This document shows, one piece after another, positions 27,601-36,258 of a stretch of 64,000 nt of DNA. The position numbers and the translations under genes were made by a program. The notes under the pieces are model-generated. The model was not told the origin of the DNA and made no database searches. It worked only from the letters and a program-made list of their open reading frames with translations. The stretch comes from Alitta virens (lineage: Eukaryota; Annelida; Polychaeta; Phyllodocida; Nereididae), in contig OW028581.1 of assembly GCA_932294295.1 (NCBI GenBank), positions 15,777,162 through 15,841,161 on the forward strand, given 5' to 3'. Numbering within the stretch: the stretch's first letter is position 1; each line of letters opens with the position of its first letter.

Positions 27601-30600
27601 GCTATCTCGGTAGTCGTCCTTCATATTTGGGGTCTATAATAATTGATCGACAGAAAAAGTAAGATATATATGTCAAACATATTGGCCTTAATTAAAACCA
27701 TATCATGACAAAAACTAAAAAAAATTGTTGTTTTATTGTGAATGCATTTGGTCATTAGATACCGGCAACCCAGCATCCTGGACAAGTTGGACCAGATGGA
27801 GTGAATGTTCGAGTTCTTGTGGAGAAGGATTAAAATATCGATCTAGAAATTGTTCAGGACTTATGCCAGATATGGAACCATACTGTGGCAATGGAGCTTA
27901 CAACGAGGCAGCTCTATGCAACTCTGGACTATGTCCGCCAAGTAAGTAATCAACGACCACAATTTGGTAAGCACTTTGGTTGGCGTTTACCATTCACAAA
28001 TTCAAGGGACACTATGCTGTATTTTAACATCCTTGAAAAGTCTGAGCCGTGACGTTGCAAGGGTGGTAACACTTCGGGTAAAGACCTCCACCCCACTGAC
28101 CAACACAGGGCTCTGGATCCCACTGAGCAACACAGGGCTCTGGATCCCACTGAGCAACACAGGGCTCTGGATCCAACTGACCAACACAGGGCTCTGGATC
28201 CCACTGAGCAACACAGGGCTCTGGATCCAACTGACCAACACAGGGCTCTGGATCCCACTGAGCAACACAGGGCTCTGGATCCAACTGACCAACACAGGGC
28301 TCTGGATCCCACTGACCAACACAGGGCTCTGGATCCCACTGAGCAACACAGGGTTCTGGATCTATAAAGAAGTTAATGACATAATCAGTAATTTTGTCAA
28401 TGAAATGCAAATATTCCGTTATAGGGCAATACAGGTAAACAATAACCAAAATATTCTTAATATTACTTTCAGTTGATGGCAATTGGGGTGATTGGAAGTC
28501 CTCCAAAGAATGTCCCAACACTTGTGGCATGTCGTCGATGGTGATGTACCGCGAATGCGACAAACCGAGACCTCAGAATGGAGGCAAGCCATGCACTGGA
28601 GAAAATGCAACAACTCTTGCTTGTCTTAGTTACTGTGTTGGTAAGTGTTTTGTACCTAAAATATGGTAAAGCTTTGAACTACTACTAATATCGCTTTGAA
28701 TGTGTCATTTTATATGACTTGTTTTAACCATATATATGTTTTAAAACATCTTCAAGCAGTATGGGGTTTCATATTTACTATTTCCAAATTTCCAAATATA
28801 ACATGTCTCCAAATTTAACATGAATGTATTTCATATGGTGTTTAAAAAGAATCACGGCGCTTAATGCTTATCCGGTGTCATTAGTTGCAGTGTTATGTGA
28901 ATTTAAATTTAAATGTCTTTACTTCTCTTCCTAGGTGAGCATCCCATCTGTGGTGAATGGAAAGAGTGGACAGAATGCAAGGGATCATGTGATTTTGCCA
29001 GCCAGTCAAGGACTAGATTTTGTGCTCAGAACATTACAGAAAGCAATGGAGTTGTTACAGATATTACTTTTGAGGAAGAGGAAATCCAGAGTTGTACGCC
29101 AACTGGATGCTCTGGGTCAAGTATGATTTGCACGGGTTTTATATATTACCCAGTACAATGATGCATTTATTAAAACCATACTGTGACCATAGATAATCGC
29201 TGGTTCATTAGATATGCTGATGTCACCCTAAGGTGGACCACTTTCAGTACATATTTTAATTTGCATAAATGTTTTTGAATATGTCTGAATAATATTTTGG
29301 TGTGACTGTAGGATATATATGTTTGTAACAGCTTTCTTTTGTTATCCCAGATCTTCAATGCTACACGTGTGACTACAATTTTGATGGATCAAGTCTACCC
29401 ACAGAATGCTCATCCTCTGTTCAGTGTGGTGGTTCACAAGACCAATGTGTGTTTGAATATAAACCAGGGGCTGGTGGATCAGTCACCTCAAAATCAAAGT
29501 GAGTTGGTTACACTTATGCTATGGGTCTTAAGCTTAACCAGCTGATATTACTGCCTAGCAGAGGCACACTTGGAGGTAAAACTTTGAGTCCACACCATAT
29601 TGCACATTTACCCATAGGTGGGGCCCTTGAACGTCCTGGGCCTTCTTATATATATACTCCAGAGGACATCATGCAAATCCAGAACTCCCATTGGCTATGG
29701 CAGTCTCTCAGCCAATTGAAATCTTAGATTCACATGACTTCTCGCGAGTATATTTCCATGTTTGTGAAATTAGCTGTAAATGACATTGAGTTTATTGTAT
29801 CCTTGTATTTCAAGTAAATTACCTTACCATGGTACACGCTGCTAAACATAATATACCTTACTAACTCTTTTACTCGTCCTAGCATAGTCACCAAATTTCA
29901 TACATTGTCAATTTAACATTGCGATCAAACAACTTCCGCGTGACCCATAGCTAAAAAGTGACCATTGCCCAGTTTGGGTATCAACCCTGGGAAAGCTGAC
30001 TAGTGGCTGTGGTACCTTAACTATTAGGCTGACTGCTCACTGATCAAATGCAGTGAATATTGTCAAGGTTGAATATTGAATACCTTATTTCAGATGTGGA
30101 TCAGTTCATGAGTGTGACTTTTTTCATCCGGGCTCTGCTTGCTCTAGCCTACTCTCGCTGGGGTATGTATCGCTTGTCATACCAGTTGAATAACATGTTT
30201 TCTTTGACGAATTTATAGCAGTAGACAATGATCGTTGAAAATTGAACTTGATATAATGAAATTTTTGTATTTAATTTCTTTACGGTTTGGGTAGTGTGGC
30301 CTGACCAAACCAAAGAGTGTTTTGAACTAAATTTTCACATTTGTAAACTTAAATCACAAATTCAGTAACTCTTTTTGCTGACATTGATTTTTAGCATAAC
30401 CAGATAGAAAAATCAGGTGATAAAGAATAATAGTTCATTTCATTCAACATAAAAAAGTCATGCACAATAATTGATTGCAGATCTTCAGCAAGTTCAGAAG
30501 AAATCCTTGCAGCGCTGATGAATCTGAATGACTCGTGCACCGTATGCTGCAGCTCACCTCTGTGCAATAAGGGTTTTCATATTCAAACTGCACCATATTT

Positions 30601-30616
30601 TAGAAATGGATTTTGA
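9130..30616 (+). CDS. Gene B: large mosaic secreted protein (PAN, F5/8C, WSC, EGF x7, TSP1 x3, Ly6)
   Basis: Exons: 9130-9199, about 9600/9650-9843, 10539-10658, 11155-11272, 12870-12976, 13546-13767, 14564-14700, 16097-16217, 16503-16718, 17195-17340, 17739-17852, 18159-18306, 19043-19255, 19958-20188, 21363-21517, 21958-22093, 23480-23602, 23886-23993, 24749-24862, 25224-25337, 25758-25871, 26560-26676, 26764-26877, 26989-27102, 27759-27941, 28473-28640, 28935-29120, 29351-29498, 30094-30162, 30481-30616. Most introns are phase 1, the usual state for shuffled extracellular modules. The first exon encodes [20 protein letters not shown], a good signal peptide. No membrane segment follows and the C-terminus lacks gene A's hydrophobic tail, so this form should be secreted. 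The exact start of exon 2 and the choice of first exon are unresolved. I know of no described gene with this exact domain order. A lectin-like matrix or recognition role is inference only. Confidence 0.85.
9600..10658 (+). other. Gene B module 1: unrecognised cysteine-bounded domain (two exons)
   Basis: Exons ending 9843 and covering 10539-10658 encode about 100 residues between one early Cys ([12 protein letters not shown]) and one late Cys (FKVECIG), rich in aromatic residues ([25 protein letters not shown]). The pattern suggests a small all-beta module; I cannot name the family. An acceptor for the first exon is unclear: the frame is open from 9600, directly at the edge of the inverted-repeat element, and 'acttaaag|ga' near 9650 would keep phase 1. 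Confidence 0.55.
10000..10495 (+). mobile_element. Possible LINE 3' tail inside gene B intron
   Basis: The stretch ends 'gcaaaataaaattaatctgaatctgaat', an AATAAA-type signal followed by a short direct repeat, as in the 3' ends of CR1/L2-like LINEs. Upstream sequence has only broken frames. The exon at 10539 begins 40 bases later. Assignment rests on the tail alone. Confidence 0.4.
11155..12976 (+). other. Gene B PAN/apple domain 1 (two exons)
   Basis: Exons 11155-11272 and 12870-12976 encode an apple/PAN fold: ICQDYKIDG, then [28 protein letters not shown] and GFYVAVEQ. The C-x-E-x-C helix and the aromatic last strand fit PAN domains, which bind proteins or carbohydrates. The intron is phase 2 inside the domain; both outer borders are phase 1. 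Confidence 0.8.
11956..12065. repeat. Palindromic MITE, CCCAGATAGC family, copy in gene B intron
   Basis: Starts ccctgatagcattccatatcg and ends with a diverged reverse complement, cccgatttggaaggctatctggg. About 110 bases, the same family as at 14335, 22467, 37442 and the arms at 8758 and 9441. Confidence 0.75.
14335..14453. repeat. Palindromic MITE, CCCAGATAGC family
   Basis: Starts ctcagatagcattccaaatcg and ends gatttggaatgatatctggga. The two halves are inverted copies with a 'cgatgttgtactgacggcgg' centre. Confidence 0.75.
14950..15160. repeat. Inverted-repeat element, TACAGCCAAATTC family, copy 1
   Basis: The outer arms 'ttacagccaaattcattgact' and 'caaagaatttggctgtaaa' are inverted, and inner arms around 'ccaggattctcattggct' and 'ccaatgggaatcctgg' also pair. 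Other copies lie at 18821, about 25455 and about 29655. Confidence 0.8.
15370..15632 (-). repeat. tRNA-derived SINE, family A, best copy
   Basis: On the minus strand the head reads GTGGCCTAGCAGTTAAGGCA (A-box-like). After about 25 bases come GGTCCTGGGTTTCATTCC (B-box-like) and a family body shared with 2690-2935, 29560-30040 and 47650-47810. This is the layout of a tRNA-derived SINE. Confidence 0.7.
15714..16075. repeat. Dispersed inverted-terminus element, family D
   Basis: Begins 'caacacctcacagcccag' and ends 'gctgggctgttaggtgacag', so the termini are inverted. The interior matches 51238-51562 over most of its length. It stops about 20 bases before the exon at 16097. Confidence 0.65.
16267..16410. 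repeat. Palindromic MITE, TACATGGCCAA family, copy 2
   Basis: Same arms and centre as 7174-7328, including 'tttttgcctcattat...tagct' at the axis. Confidence 0.85.
17359..17417. repeat. Minimal TACATGGCCAA palindrome (59 bp) next to a donor site
   Basis: Only the outer arms remain: tacatggccaattgtgccacg, a short centre, and cacgtggcacatttggccatgta. It begins 18 bases after the exon border at 17340, so a transcript could fold a stable hairpin beside the 5' splice site. Confidence 0.8.
17919..18047. repeat. Palindromic MITE, TACATGGCCAA family, copy 4
   Basis: Diverged copy with 'catggccaaaggtgccacgtgcg' on the left and 'ttttcgccatgta' on the right. Confidence 0.75.
18821..19010. repeat. Inverted-repeat element, TACAGCCAAATTC family, copy 2
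   Basis: Arms 'tacagccaaattcatagacttggaaacc' and 'ggtttccaactctatgaagttggctgt' pair as inverted repeats. It ends 33 bases before the PAN exon at 19043. Confidence 0.8.
19043..20188 (+). other. Gene B PAN/apple-like domains 2 and 3
   Basis: Exons 19043-19255 and 19958-20188 each encode one module in a single exon with phase-1 borders. The first reads [36 protein letters not shown]. The second reads [41 protein letters not shown]. The C-x3-C-x(4-5)-C core and the closing aromatic or charged strand fit apple/PAN domains. Confidence 0.75.
19480..19905 (-). repeat. Dispersed repeat cluster including SINE family C
   Basis: 19490-19615 carries 'gccccctgt'-type and 'gacaccgtagca' blocks that recur inverted at 24050-24230. 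19620-19905 matches the minus strand of 48368-48660 block by block: 'ggcaggcttgttcaag', 'ctccctg.ggagtat', 'tatagccaagta', 'acctgggtggagtgg'. The copy at 48.4 kb has a tRNA-like head. Confidence 0.6.
20704..20846. repeat. Palindromic MITE, TACATGGCCAA family, copy 5
   Basis: Full-length copy with the usual arms and 'tttttgcctcattattattagct' axis, very close to copies 1 and 2. Confidence 0.85.
20900..21340. other. Intron stretch with open frame of unclear nature
   Basis: A 127-codon plus-strand frame (20954-21337) is open, but it has no domain or splice signals in phase with gene B. The 'cctagtacc..cacagagccctgtgttgg' start shares words with the 27-bp minisatellite at 28.1 kb. I read it as repeat-derived rather than coding. 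Confidence 0.35.
21363..22093 (+). other. Gene B WSC domain
   Basis: Exons 21363-21517 and 21958-22093 encode [40 protein letters not shown], which is the WSC cysteine plan. WSC domains are thought to bind carbohydrate and occur in polycystin-1, fungal wall sensors and many invertebrate mosaics. The internal intron is phase 0 with an AAG acceptor ('ttttaag|ggc'); outer borders are phase 1. Confidence 0.85.
22467..22565. repeat. Palindromic MITE, CCCAGATAGC family (diverged)
   Basis: Starts ccctgataacattctacgtcgg and ends gtcagatactatctggata; the interior keeps 'ctgttggcccgatgtcg'. Confidence 0.6.
22976..23130. repeat. Palindromic MITE, TACATGGCCAA family, copy 6
   Basis: Full-length, with the inner arms in the opposite order to copy 1 ('gagaaggataaacgcatgg' on the left). 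This indicates insertion in the other orientation. Confidence 0.85.
23480..23602 (+). other. Gene B cysteine-bearing linker exon
   Basis: A 41-codon, phase 1-1 exon with three cysteines ([24 protein letters not shown]) between WSC and EGF 1. Acceptor 'tatttcacag' and donor 'gatgtag|gttag' are clear. I do not recognise a domain; it looks like a helical spacer that may carry disulphides. Confidence 0.6.
24050..24235. repeat. Dispersed element with (TA)n centre
   Basis: 'caagaggtcactgacaccgtagca' on the left and 'atgctacggttgtagtgccccctgtca' on the right recur inverted at 19485-19615. A (TA)n microsatellite at 24111-24150 sits in the middle. Confidence 0.55.
25455..25592. repeat. Inverted-repeat element, TACAGCCAAATTC family, internally shortened
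   Basis: The inner arms 'ctccagaggacgtcatgtg' and 'cacgtgacgtcctctag' pair as inverted repeats; the outer arm survives as 'tttccaaatctatcaaatcttctgtaaag'. Confidence 0.65.
26380..26540 (+). pseudogene. Reverse-transcriptase fragment of a LINE in gene B intron
   Basis: A plus-strand frame encodes [13 protein letters not shown] then [14 protein letters not shown], the highly conserved block of non-LTR reverse transcriptases just before the catalytic YxDD region. After VIS the frame shifts by one base to PMLFSI and hits a stop, so the copy is dead. It ends about 20 bases before the EGF exon at 26560. Confidence 0.8.
27759..29120 (+). other. Gene B: three TSP1 repeats
   Basis: Exons 27759-27941, 28473-28640 and 28935-29120 each encode a thrombospondin type-1 repeat: [17 protein letters not shown], then [16 protein letters not shown], then [18 protein letters not shown]. 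The first has the stacked W-x2-W-x2-W of glycosaminoglycan-binding repeats. The third is the closest relative of gene A's TSP1 exon, with matching phase-1 borders. Confidence 0.9.
28090..28366. repeat. 27-bp minisatellite (about 10 units) in gene B intron
   Basis: The unit 'cactgagcaacacagggctctggatcc' is repeated head to tail with only 'gagc'/'gacc' and 'ccc'/'cca' variants. Because 27 is divisible by three, several frames stay open and give 9-residue repeat ORFs on both strands, which I regard as non-coding. The array starts after 'ggtggtaacacttcgggtaaagacctc', a block also found at about 33190-33225 beside a single unit-like sequence. Confidence 0.9.
29351..30616 (+). other. Gene B C-terminal Ly6/LU domain without GPI tail
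   Basis: Exons 29351-29498, 30094-30162 and 30481-30616 encode an LU domain: [59 protein letters not shown]. Exon borders and phases equal those of gene A. The protein stops 16 residues after the last Cys (TAPYFRNGF, then two TGA codons), where gene A has a hydrophobic GPI signal. A shifted frame just past the stop is hydrophobic, so the anchor may have been lost by a frameshift. Confidence 0.88.
29560..30040 (-). repeat. SINE family A copy split by a nested inverted-repeat element
   Basis: 29565-29650 has 'tgagtccacaccatattgcacatttacccataggtgggg' and 29878-30035 has 'agcatagtcacc', 'caatttaac' and a tRNA-like minus-strand head (attgcccagtttgggtatcaaccctgggaaag...ttaactattaggc). Between them, about 29655-29780, lies a TACAGCCAAATTC-family element ('ctccagaggacatcatg' to 'aaattagctgtaaa'). 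The nesting gives relative ages. Confidence 0.65.
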
Positions 30617-30792
30617 TGATGGCCCTTTATGAAGCAGTTTTTGCCTCTTTTCTTTTCTACTTAATACATTGGAATAATCCATTTTTTGCTGTTCTTCTTT
30701 ACTGGGTGGAACTGGTACATGCATTTGCCCAAGAATGGAACCTTATAAAAAAAGTTCTGATATTTATTCATTAAATGTACTTTCGAAATTTA

Positions 30793-30798
30793 AATAAA
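30793..30798 (+). promoter_or_regulatory. Polyadenylation signal of gene B
   Basis: AATAAA lies 177 bases after the gene B stop codon, in a context (taaataaagatattc) like that of gene A. Confidence 0.6.
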
Positions 30799-32008
30799 GA
30801 TATTCTATATTTGACTGAATTGTTTTGCTTTTTAATGTTTTTTACATTTTGATACTATCTGTCATTTGATGTGCACAGGGCTACGCATCCTATAATAACA
30901 GATACTTTTTGAAAGTCAGCCAATAATACCACTGCTACGAAAACAAAAACCCTCTTTCCAGATCACTTCGAAAGATAAAATCCTATTAAAAGCAAACAGT
31001 AAAGACAATTTACCAAATTTATGAAAAATTGTAGACTTGCTTTGATTTTTTTCACCTAAAGGGGAACTAACGGAAGTTTGTATGTTAATTTCAAAAGTTC
31101 AATTAGATGTCACAGAATATATTGCAGTAAAAGGAAATGTCTTAAACTCGGGTTTGATATTATTTTAAGCCAATTAAAAAGTGCAATTCGCACCAACCAT
31201 CAAAATGCTGGGGGCCGCCATTATTGCACACGGCACGCTAGGCCGTGATGTCACTTATGTCCTAATATCCTGCAGATTGCAATCCGTTTCATTGTTCATT
31301 GCAATTATAATGACAGTACAGATAGCACAATAAGTATTGTACATTTTTTGGAATACAGCATAAATATAGCTGATTATAGCATTGATTGCAATGAGCAATT
31401 TGTATCTATCAATAGGTATATCTTTGCATGGGCAAATAAGCAATAACCCTGCTTCGTACATTTTATTATGTATAAGGTTTTCCAAGCATGGGAGTTTTAA
31501 TAGAAAAGGTATTTGATGTAAAATGTTATCACTTATGATTACATTAGGAGTCAAAAGCCAAGCCCCCCCCCCCCCCCTCACAAGGCAAAAAAATGTTTTC
31601 GGTGGCACCTAAAGTATGACAGTCTTAAATCATAGCATTATGTATAGTATATACATTTATCCTCAGTCAATGCCAAATGCAGATCGCTGGTGAGGTGATA
31701 GATATATTTCCGTGTTCACTAAATAGTAAGTTTAGCTACGGCCTCTCCCCTGATATTTTCTGTATTCCCGGATTGACTTCATCCACAGCGTTCGATTTTG
31801 TAGCTTTATACACTTTCACTTATATCTCTGCAACGGAGGGGAGTACAGACAAAATCTTGGCATCTAATTGTTCCAAATTGAATAACTATTTATTTACATC
31901 GCTTTTTGACCGCAATTTCTACTGTGGATCCCACACAGCTCGACATTGTGAGTGATACTGTACTGACAGTGGTTCGAATCCAGCTCAGAAAATTTTTTTT
32001 TCTTTGTA

Positions 32009-32200
32009 AAAAAGAATCTATAGATATCTGGCAACGTGAACAATATTAGCAGTAGACATGGACCATTCAACACTAACTTATCTGCTTAGTTGCCATCATG
32101 GAGCCATCAGAAGGTTCTCCATGGTCCCAATATCATGTACATTGACAGCTACTGCTAATATTGTTCACGTTGCCAGATATCTATTCTTTTTTTTTTTAAA
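32009..32200. repeat. Inverted-repeat element with about 45-bp arms
   Basis: 'tctggcaacgtgaacaatattagcagtag' on the left and 'ctactgctaatattgttcacgttgccaga' on the right are perfect reverse complements over this stretch and continue into A-rich and T-rich flanks. A non-autonomous element of about 190 bp. Confidence 0.8.
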
Positions 32201-33054
32201 GAATTTTCTTGTGTAAGGAAGGGTGCTTTGACAGGGACACCATGGCTATCTTATAAGGGCCCTCCTGAATCAGACTCACAGTCACAGATTCACTTTAAAG
32301 TTAATTATGTTCTTCAATAAAGTCTAAAGATATTAGTAAAATATACCTGTGAGACAGAGGTATGGGTCTCTATCTTGGTCAAAATAAACGTGTTTGGAGT
32401 TTTGAGTCCAATTCCTAAAGACCATGGTCCTGTTGTGTTACATTAGCAGCACAATAGTTTAGCTATCTCAGCATTGCAGATGCTGACAAGTCAATAAAAC
32501 ATTTGCAAACTCAAAAGTTAAGTTCAAATCTAAATTCAATCAAAGGGGTTGAAAGTTGTCATCCTGATTTAGAACTGAATGGGCTATTTATAACCCTGTT
32601 GCCATTAATCATTTAATACCTTTTGATATGATCTTTCTATAAATAACCTCACCTGTGATGTCATTTCTCCCTGTTGGTCTCATGTGGGGTTAATTATGGC
32701 CACCAATCTATAAAGTCAATAAACTAGATCAAAGCATGATTTTATCTTTACTTTTTGGACAAAATTACAACTGCACGAGACATTTGATTCACTCTAAGTG
32801 TCCAACCAGAATGAAGCGTGATGCCCCATTGAATTGATCTTCTGTGTTGGACAATGACCTGTTCCAGTCACGTAGTATCCCTTGCTGTCTGTGTGGTACT
32901 GGGTGATTCATGACTCCAGGACTTATTGTCTCATCATTATGTCTGCCCTTATCAGCTGGTCTTAGTCAGCTTTAGACCAATTAGCATTGAGACTTTGGAC
33001 ATCCAATTAAATTGCATATATCAGCCCTATCTTCGCCATTATAGTAGGGTCAGC

Positions 33055-33250
33055 CTTTTTTAACAGCTATCTAAGGCAAATGTAATGATGAGATGGAAGT
33101 CGAGCATTGACACTAATCGCACTTATTATAATAGATATGCATCTCCATCTCTGACTTATACCGCTTGAAAGTCCAGGGCTTCTTCGTGGCAAGGATGGTA
33201 ACACTGCGGTTAAAGACCTCGAACCCCAGTAGCGAACACAGGTCTCTTGG
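33055..33250 (-). repeat. SINE-like fragment, source-type sequence for the 27-bp minisatellite
   Basis: The minus strand reads 'ctggggttcgaggtctttaaccgcagtgttaccatcc' (B-box-like GGTTCGAGGTC) next to 'cctgtgttcgctactgggg'. The same two blocks flank and form the first unit of the array at 28.1 kb. Confidence 0.5.
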
Positions 33251-33984
33251 CAATGCACACTCAAGTTATGCCTGTCTAGCTCTCCCTATACCTATCCCAT
33301 ACTTAGCACTGACTTAAAGGTCAACAAATTGTTAAACATCAGTTATGTTATGTTTACATAACCACTAAACACTGATATAAATTACCCTATATAGGTTACC
33401 ACATTGTTAAATATATCACTATTACAATATGTAACCACTAAATAACTGATACATCACAAGAAAAGCCTAATAGGCTGACCTGCAAGAATTATCACTATTA
33501 AGACCACAACCTGGCATACTATCTGGGGATATCATTAGATAAGAAAGAGTCATTTTATAAATAGAAATATGCCACCCACAGACAATTGTGGAACCACTGG
33601 TGAATCAATGGAATGACATGATTTGTACACAACTGTCTAGGTATTACATGTTTCTTGCCATGCATATGCATGAGACTGTAACAGCAAGCCATGTCAGTCT
33701 GTTATACACAATTAAACTAATTCATACACACGGTTTACCTGGCATGTGTATGATGTTGACTTCGTGACTTCTGAACTTTTGTCATCATTCAGTTACTATC
33801 GAGCTTCAAACATTTGGCCAGCAGATGCCCGACTTAATTGGAATATGTTTAACATGATGATATAAAATGATCAGCCAATAATGACATTGACATAATCGAT
33901 ATTTTTGCTAGAAAAAAACTACAAATCTGTTGGTCAATAAAAAAACTCAAAATGTGTGAACGTTAGTTGTATTACCAGTGTAGT

Positions 33985-34197
33985 AGGGCTTAACGTCCTC
34001 TATTTCTGAACCTGAGGGGCTAATTAGGACAGGCAGGGACCAAAGTGTGTCCATACAGTATCACTGGTTCCCTAGTCCACAAATATTCCTGTTTTTGATG
34101 ATGGATGAATCAGCTATTCAACTTAGGCATGACCGGGAAATGAACCCGGGACCAAGTGGTTGAAAGCCCAGCATGCTACCACTGAGATAAACTGATG
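33985..34197 (-). repeat. tRNA-derived SINE, family B, copy 1
   Basis: The minus strand starts with a tRNA-like head (atctcagtggtagcatgctgggctttcaaccacttggtcccgggttcatttccc), with A box TCTCAGTGGTAGC and B box GGGTTCATTTCCC. The body 'gtcctaattagcccctcag...aggacgttaagccc' is shared with 55410-55605 and 56106-56290. Confidence 0.8.
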
Positions 34198-34299
34198 TAA
34201 AATGCATGGTTTTTGCCTAATTAAAATGAGGTGAAAACCATGTTTTCCATGAGTTCATCCAAACGCATGGAAGATGCACGTAGTACATTTGGCCATGTA
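34195..34299. repeat. Truncated TACATGGCCAA MITE, copy 7
   Basis: Only the right two thirds remain ('aatgcatggtttttgcctaattaaaatgaggtgaaaacc' to 'catttggccatgta'). It lies directly against the SINE at 33985-34197. Confidence 0.7.
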
Positions 34300-34481
34300 G
34301 CTGTATTACTGACATTTTTTCATCAAAAAGTTTTACAGTGAATATCTTAGTGCACAGGCGTCTCATTGCAGAGAATGAAGTGATCCAATGACCATGTAAA
34401 CAGTGGTCAGTTTGTTACATCACATGCTGTTATTAGCAATTTGACATTAAAAGGAGGCTAGTTTTAAAACAATAGACCCTT

Positions 34482-34690
34482 TTCACACAGCAGCTGTGTT
34501 GGCATTTTTGCCTCATTGACCTCTCTTTGCACTCAGATATAGTACTGCGTCAGTAGAACAATGGCCATGGTGAGGTCACAGAGTGCAAGAACAATGGAGA
34601 AGTAATTATGTCATAATATATGACATAATCAAAATGAGGTCAATGAAGCAAAAATGCCAAAATGGCTGCTGTGTGAAAAGGGTCTATAAG
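34482..34690. repeat. Inverted-repeat element with AGACCCTTTTCACAC ends
   Basis: The left arm 'atagacccttttcacacagcagctgtgttggcatttttgcctcattgacctc' pairs with 'gaggtcaatgaagcaaaaatgccaaaatggctgctgtgtgaaaagggtctat' on the right. About 205 bp, no coding capacity; a MITE by structure. Confidence 0.85.
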
Positions 34691-36258
34691 CAAACAACAA
34701 AGATCCCTAACTTCAGTACAGGAAGACTCCTTTCTACGTAACAATATCTGTCACACCAAACAGGAAGATACACAGGACTCTCTTTGAACAATGCATACCT
34801 CCTGCCTTTTATGGAGGACTACAATTAAATCAATAGTGTGTCCATGCAGGATCTATGGTTCCCGAGTCACAAATGTTCATACCCAAGAGACAGGATCGCA
34901 GCAAAAAACAACTAACATATAACAAGTATAGTCTCAGCAAAACATTAACATGTGGCTTATTTACTTAGTACATATTAGTCCAGTGGTTTAGCTCAAATAC
35001 CAAGAAGAATTGTGCAAAGGGTGAAAAAAGCATGCTGCTGGACTACAAAAGATGTGGACTAAGCGCTCATGTATATGGAATTGTCCATATTTTGCCGACA
35101 TCACCCCAAAACACCCCGAAACACGGCGCAAGTCGGGGCGATGCTGATAGACATTCCTGACTAATTGGCTATAATTAATTTGCGGCTGGTGTCGGCCTGT
35201 AGTGGCTCGTCGCGCCTCCTTGCCCCTTGTCACGGATATGCAACATGTGTTTCTTATCAGTCCCATATTCCAGTTTATAACTCCCCTTGTCTTCACAAAT
35301 TTCAAGGGTTTGGAGTTCTGTTTAGCAGCCAAATTTTATTACAGTGTACATTCAGAAGATAAAAATATATGAAGTCATAAGTCAACCCCTCTTGCCAACC
35401 TGTTTTTTTTTTTTGTTTTTAACTTTTCCTTCAAATATGTTTGTACAATTGACTTTGAAATAGTTTTCTATATCAGATGAGCAGTCCCGAGAACAGTTAT
35501 AAAAGGCTTATTCATTGTTATAAACACTGTATATGAATCTCTGCAAGTTTTTTAAGAAAGGAAATACTGCAGACTTTCTGCGCCCAGCAGTGACCAGTAG
35601 AATTTTTTAATAGCCCCTTAGTGCCCCCCCCCCCCTCCACTACCATGGCCACCTTGTATTTGGGCGTAACAGTCAATTGCCCCAGGCCAGATCAAAGAAA
35701 ATACTTAATTAGTTACTCTGAGTTACCAAAGTTATCTTACAATTTTCTAACTATACACCAATGACTTATTGTTTGTTGGGTTGCTTTAATTTTCTAGATC
35801 AAGAGCATATAAATTGTATTGCATTGTGTTAAGTAGAACCAGAGATATAAAAAATGACAATGCAACAAAAAACGTATTGAATTTAAGTAGTGCTCAATTA
35901 TATTGTGTCCATCTGTATTAATTGCTGTCATATAGCCTACCTTGGAGAAAATATGAGTCCAAAATGTCCTGTTTTCTCCAAGAAGATACAGTCTAAACTT
36001 TAGTAAGAAAAAGGTGAAAAATTTGAATTTATCTACGAGTCATGACACCATTTCCAGAACCAAGTGACCTTATGGAGTTGTGAGTCACATATGATGTATA
36101 TTGCTGTATTCTCATTTGACAGAAGATTCTACTTATTAAAAACATTTCATTGCATTACATAAATTCAAAATAATCCTAAAAAATTAGTTTGACATTCCTG
36201 AAACATTGTTTAATTATGCTAGTACAGACTATTGAATAAGGGCTTTGGTGCAGGCAAT

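Noticed and set aside
27950..28563. Long open frames with 9-residue repeats on both strands over the 27-bp array
   Set aside because: The frames exist only because the repeat period is a multiple of three; there is no splice support, and the stretch lies in an intron between two TSP1 exons.
31918..31990. B-box-like 'ggttcgaatccagctcag' suggesting a tRNA gene
   Set aside because: No cloverleaf or matching A box upstream; more likely a SINE remnant or chance.
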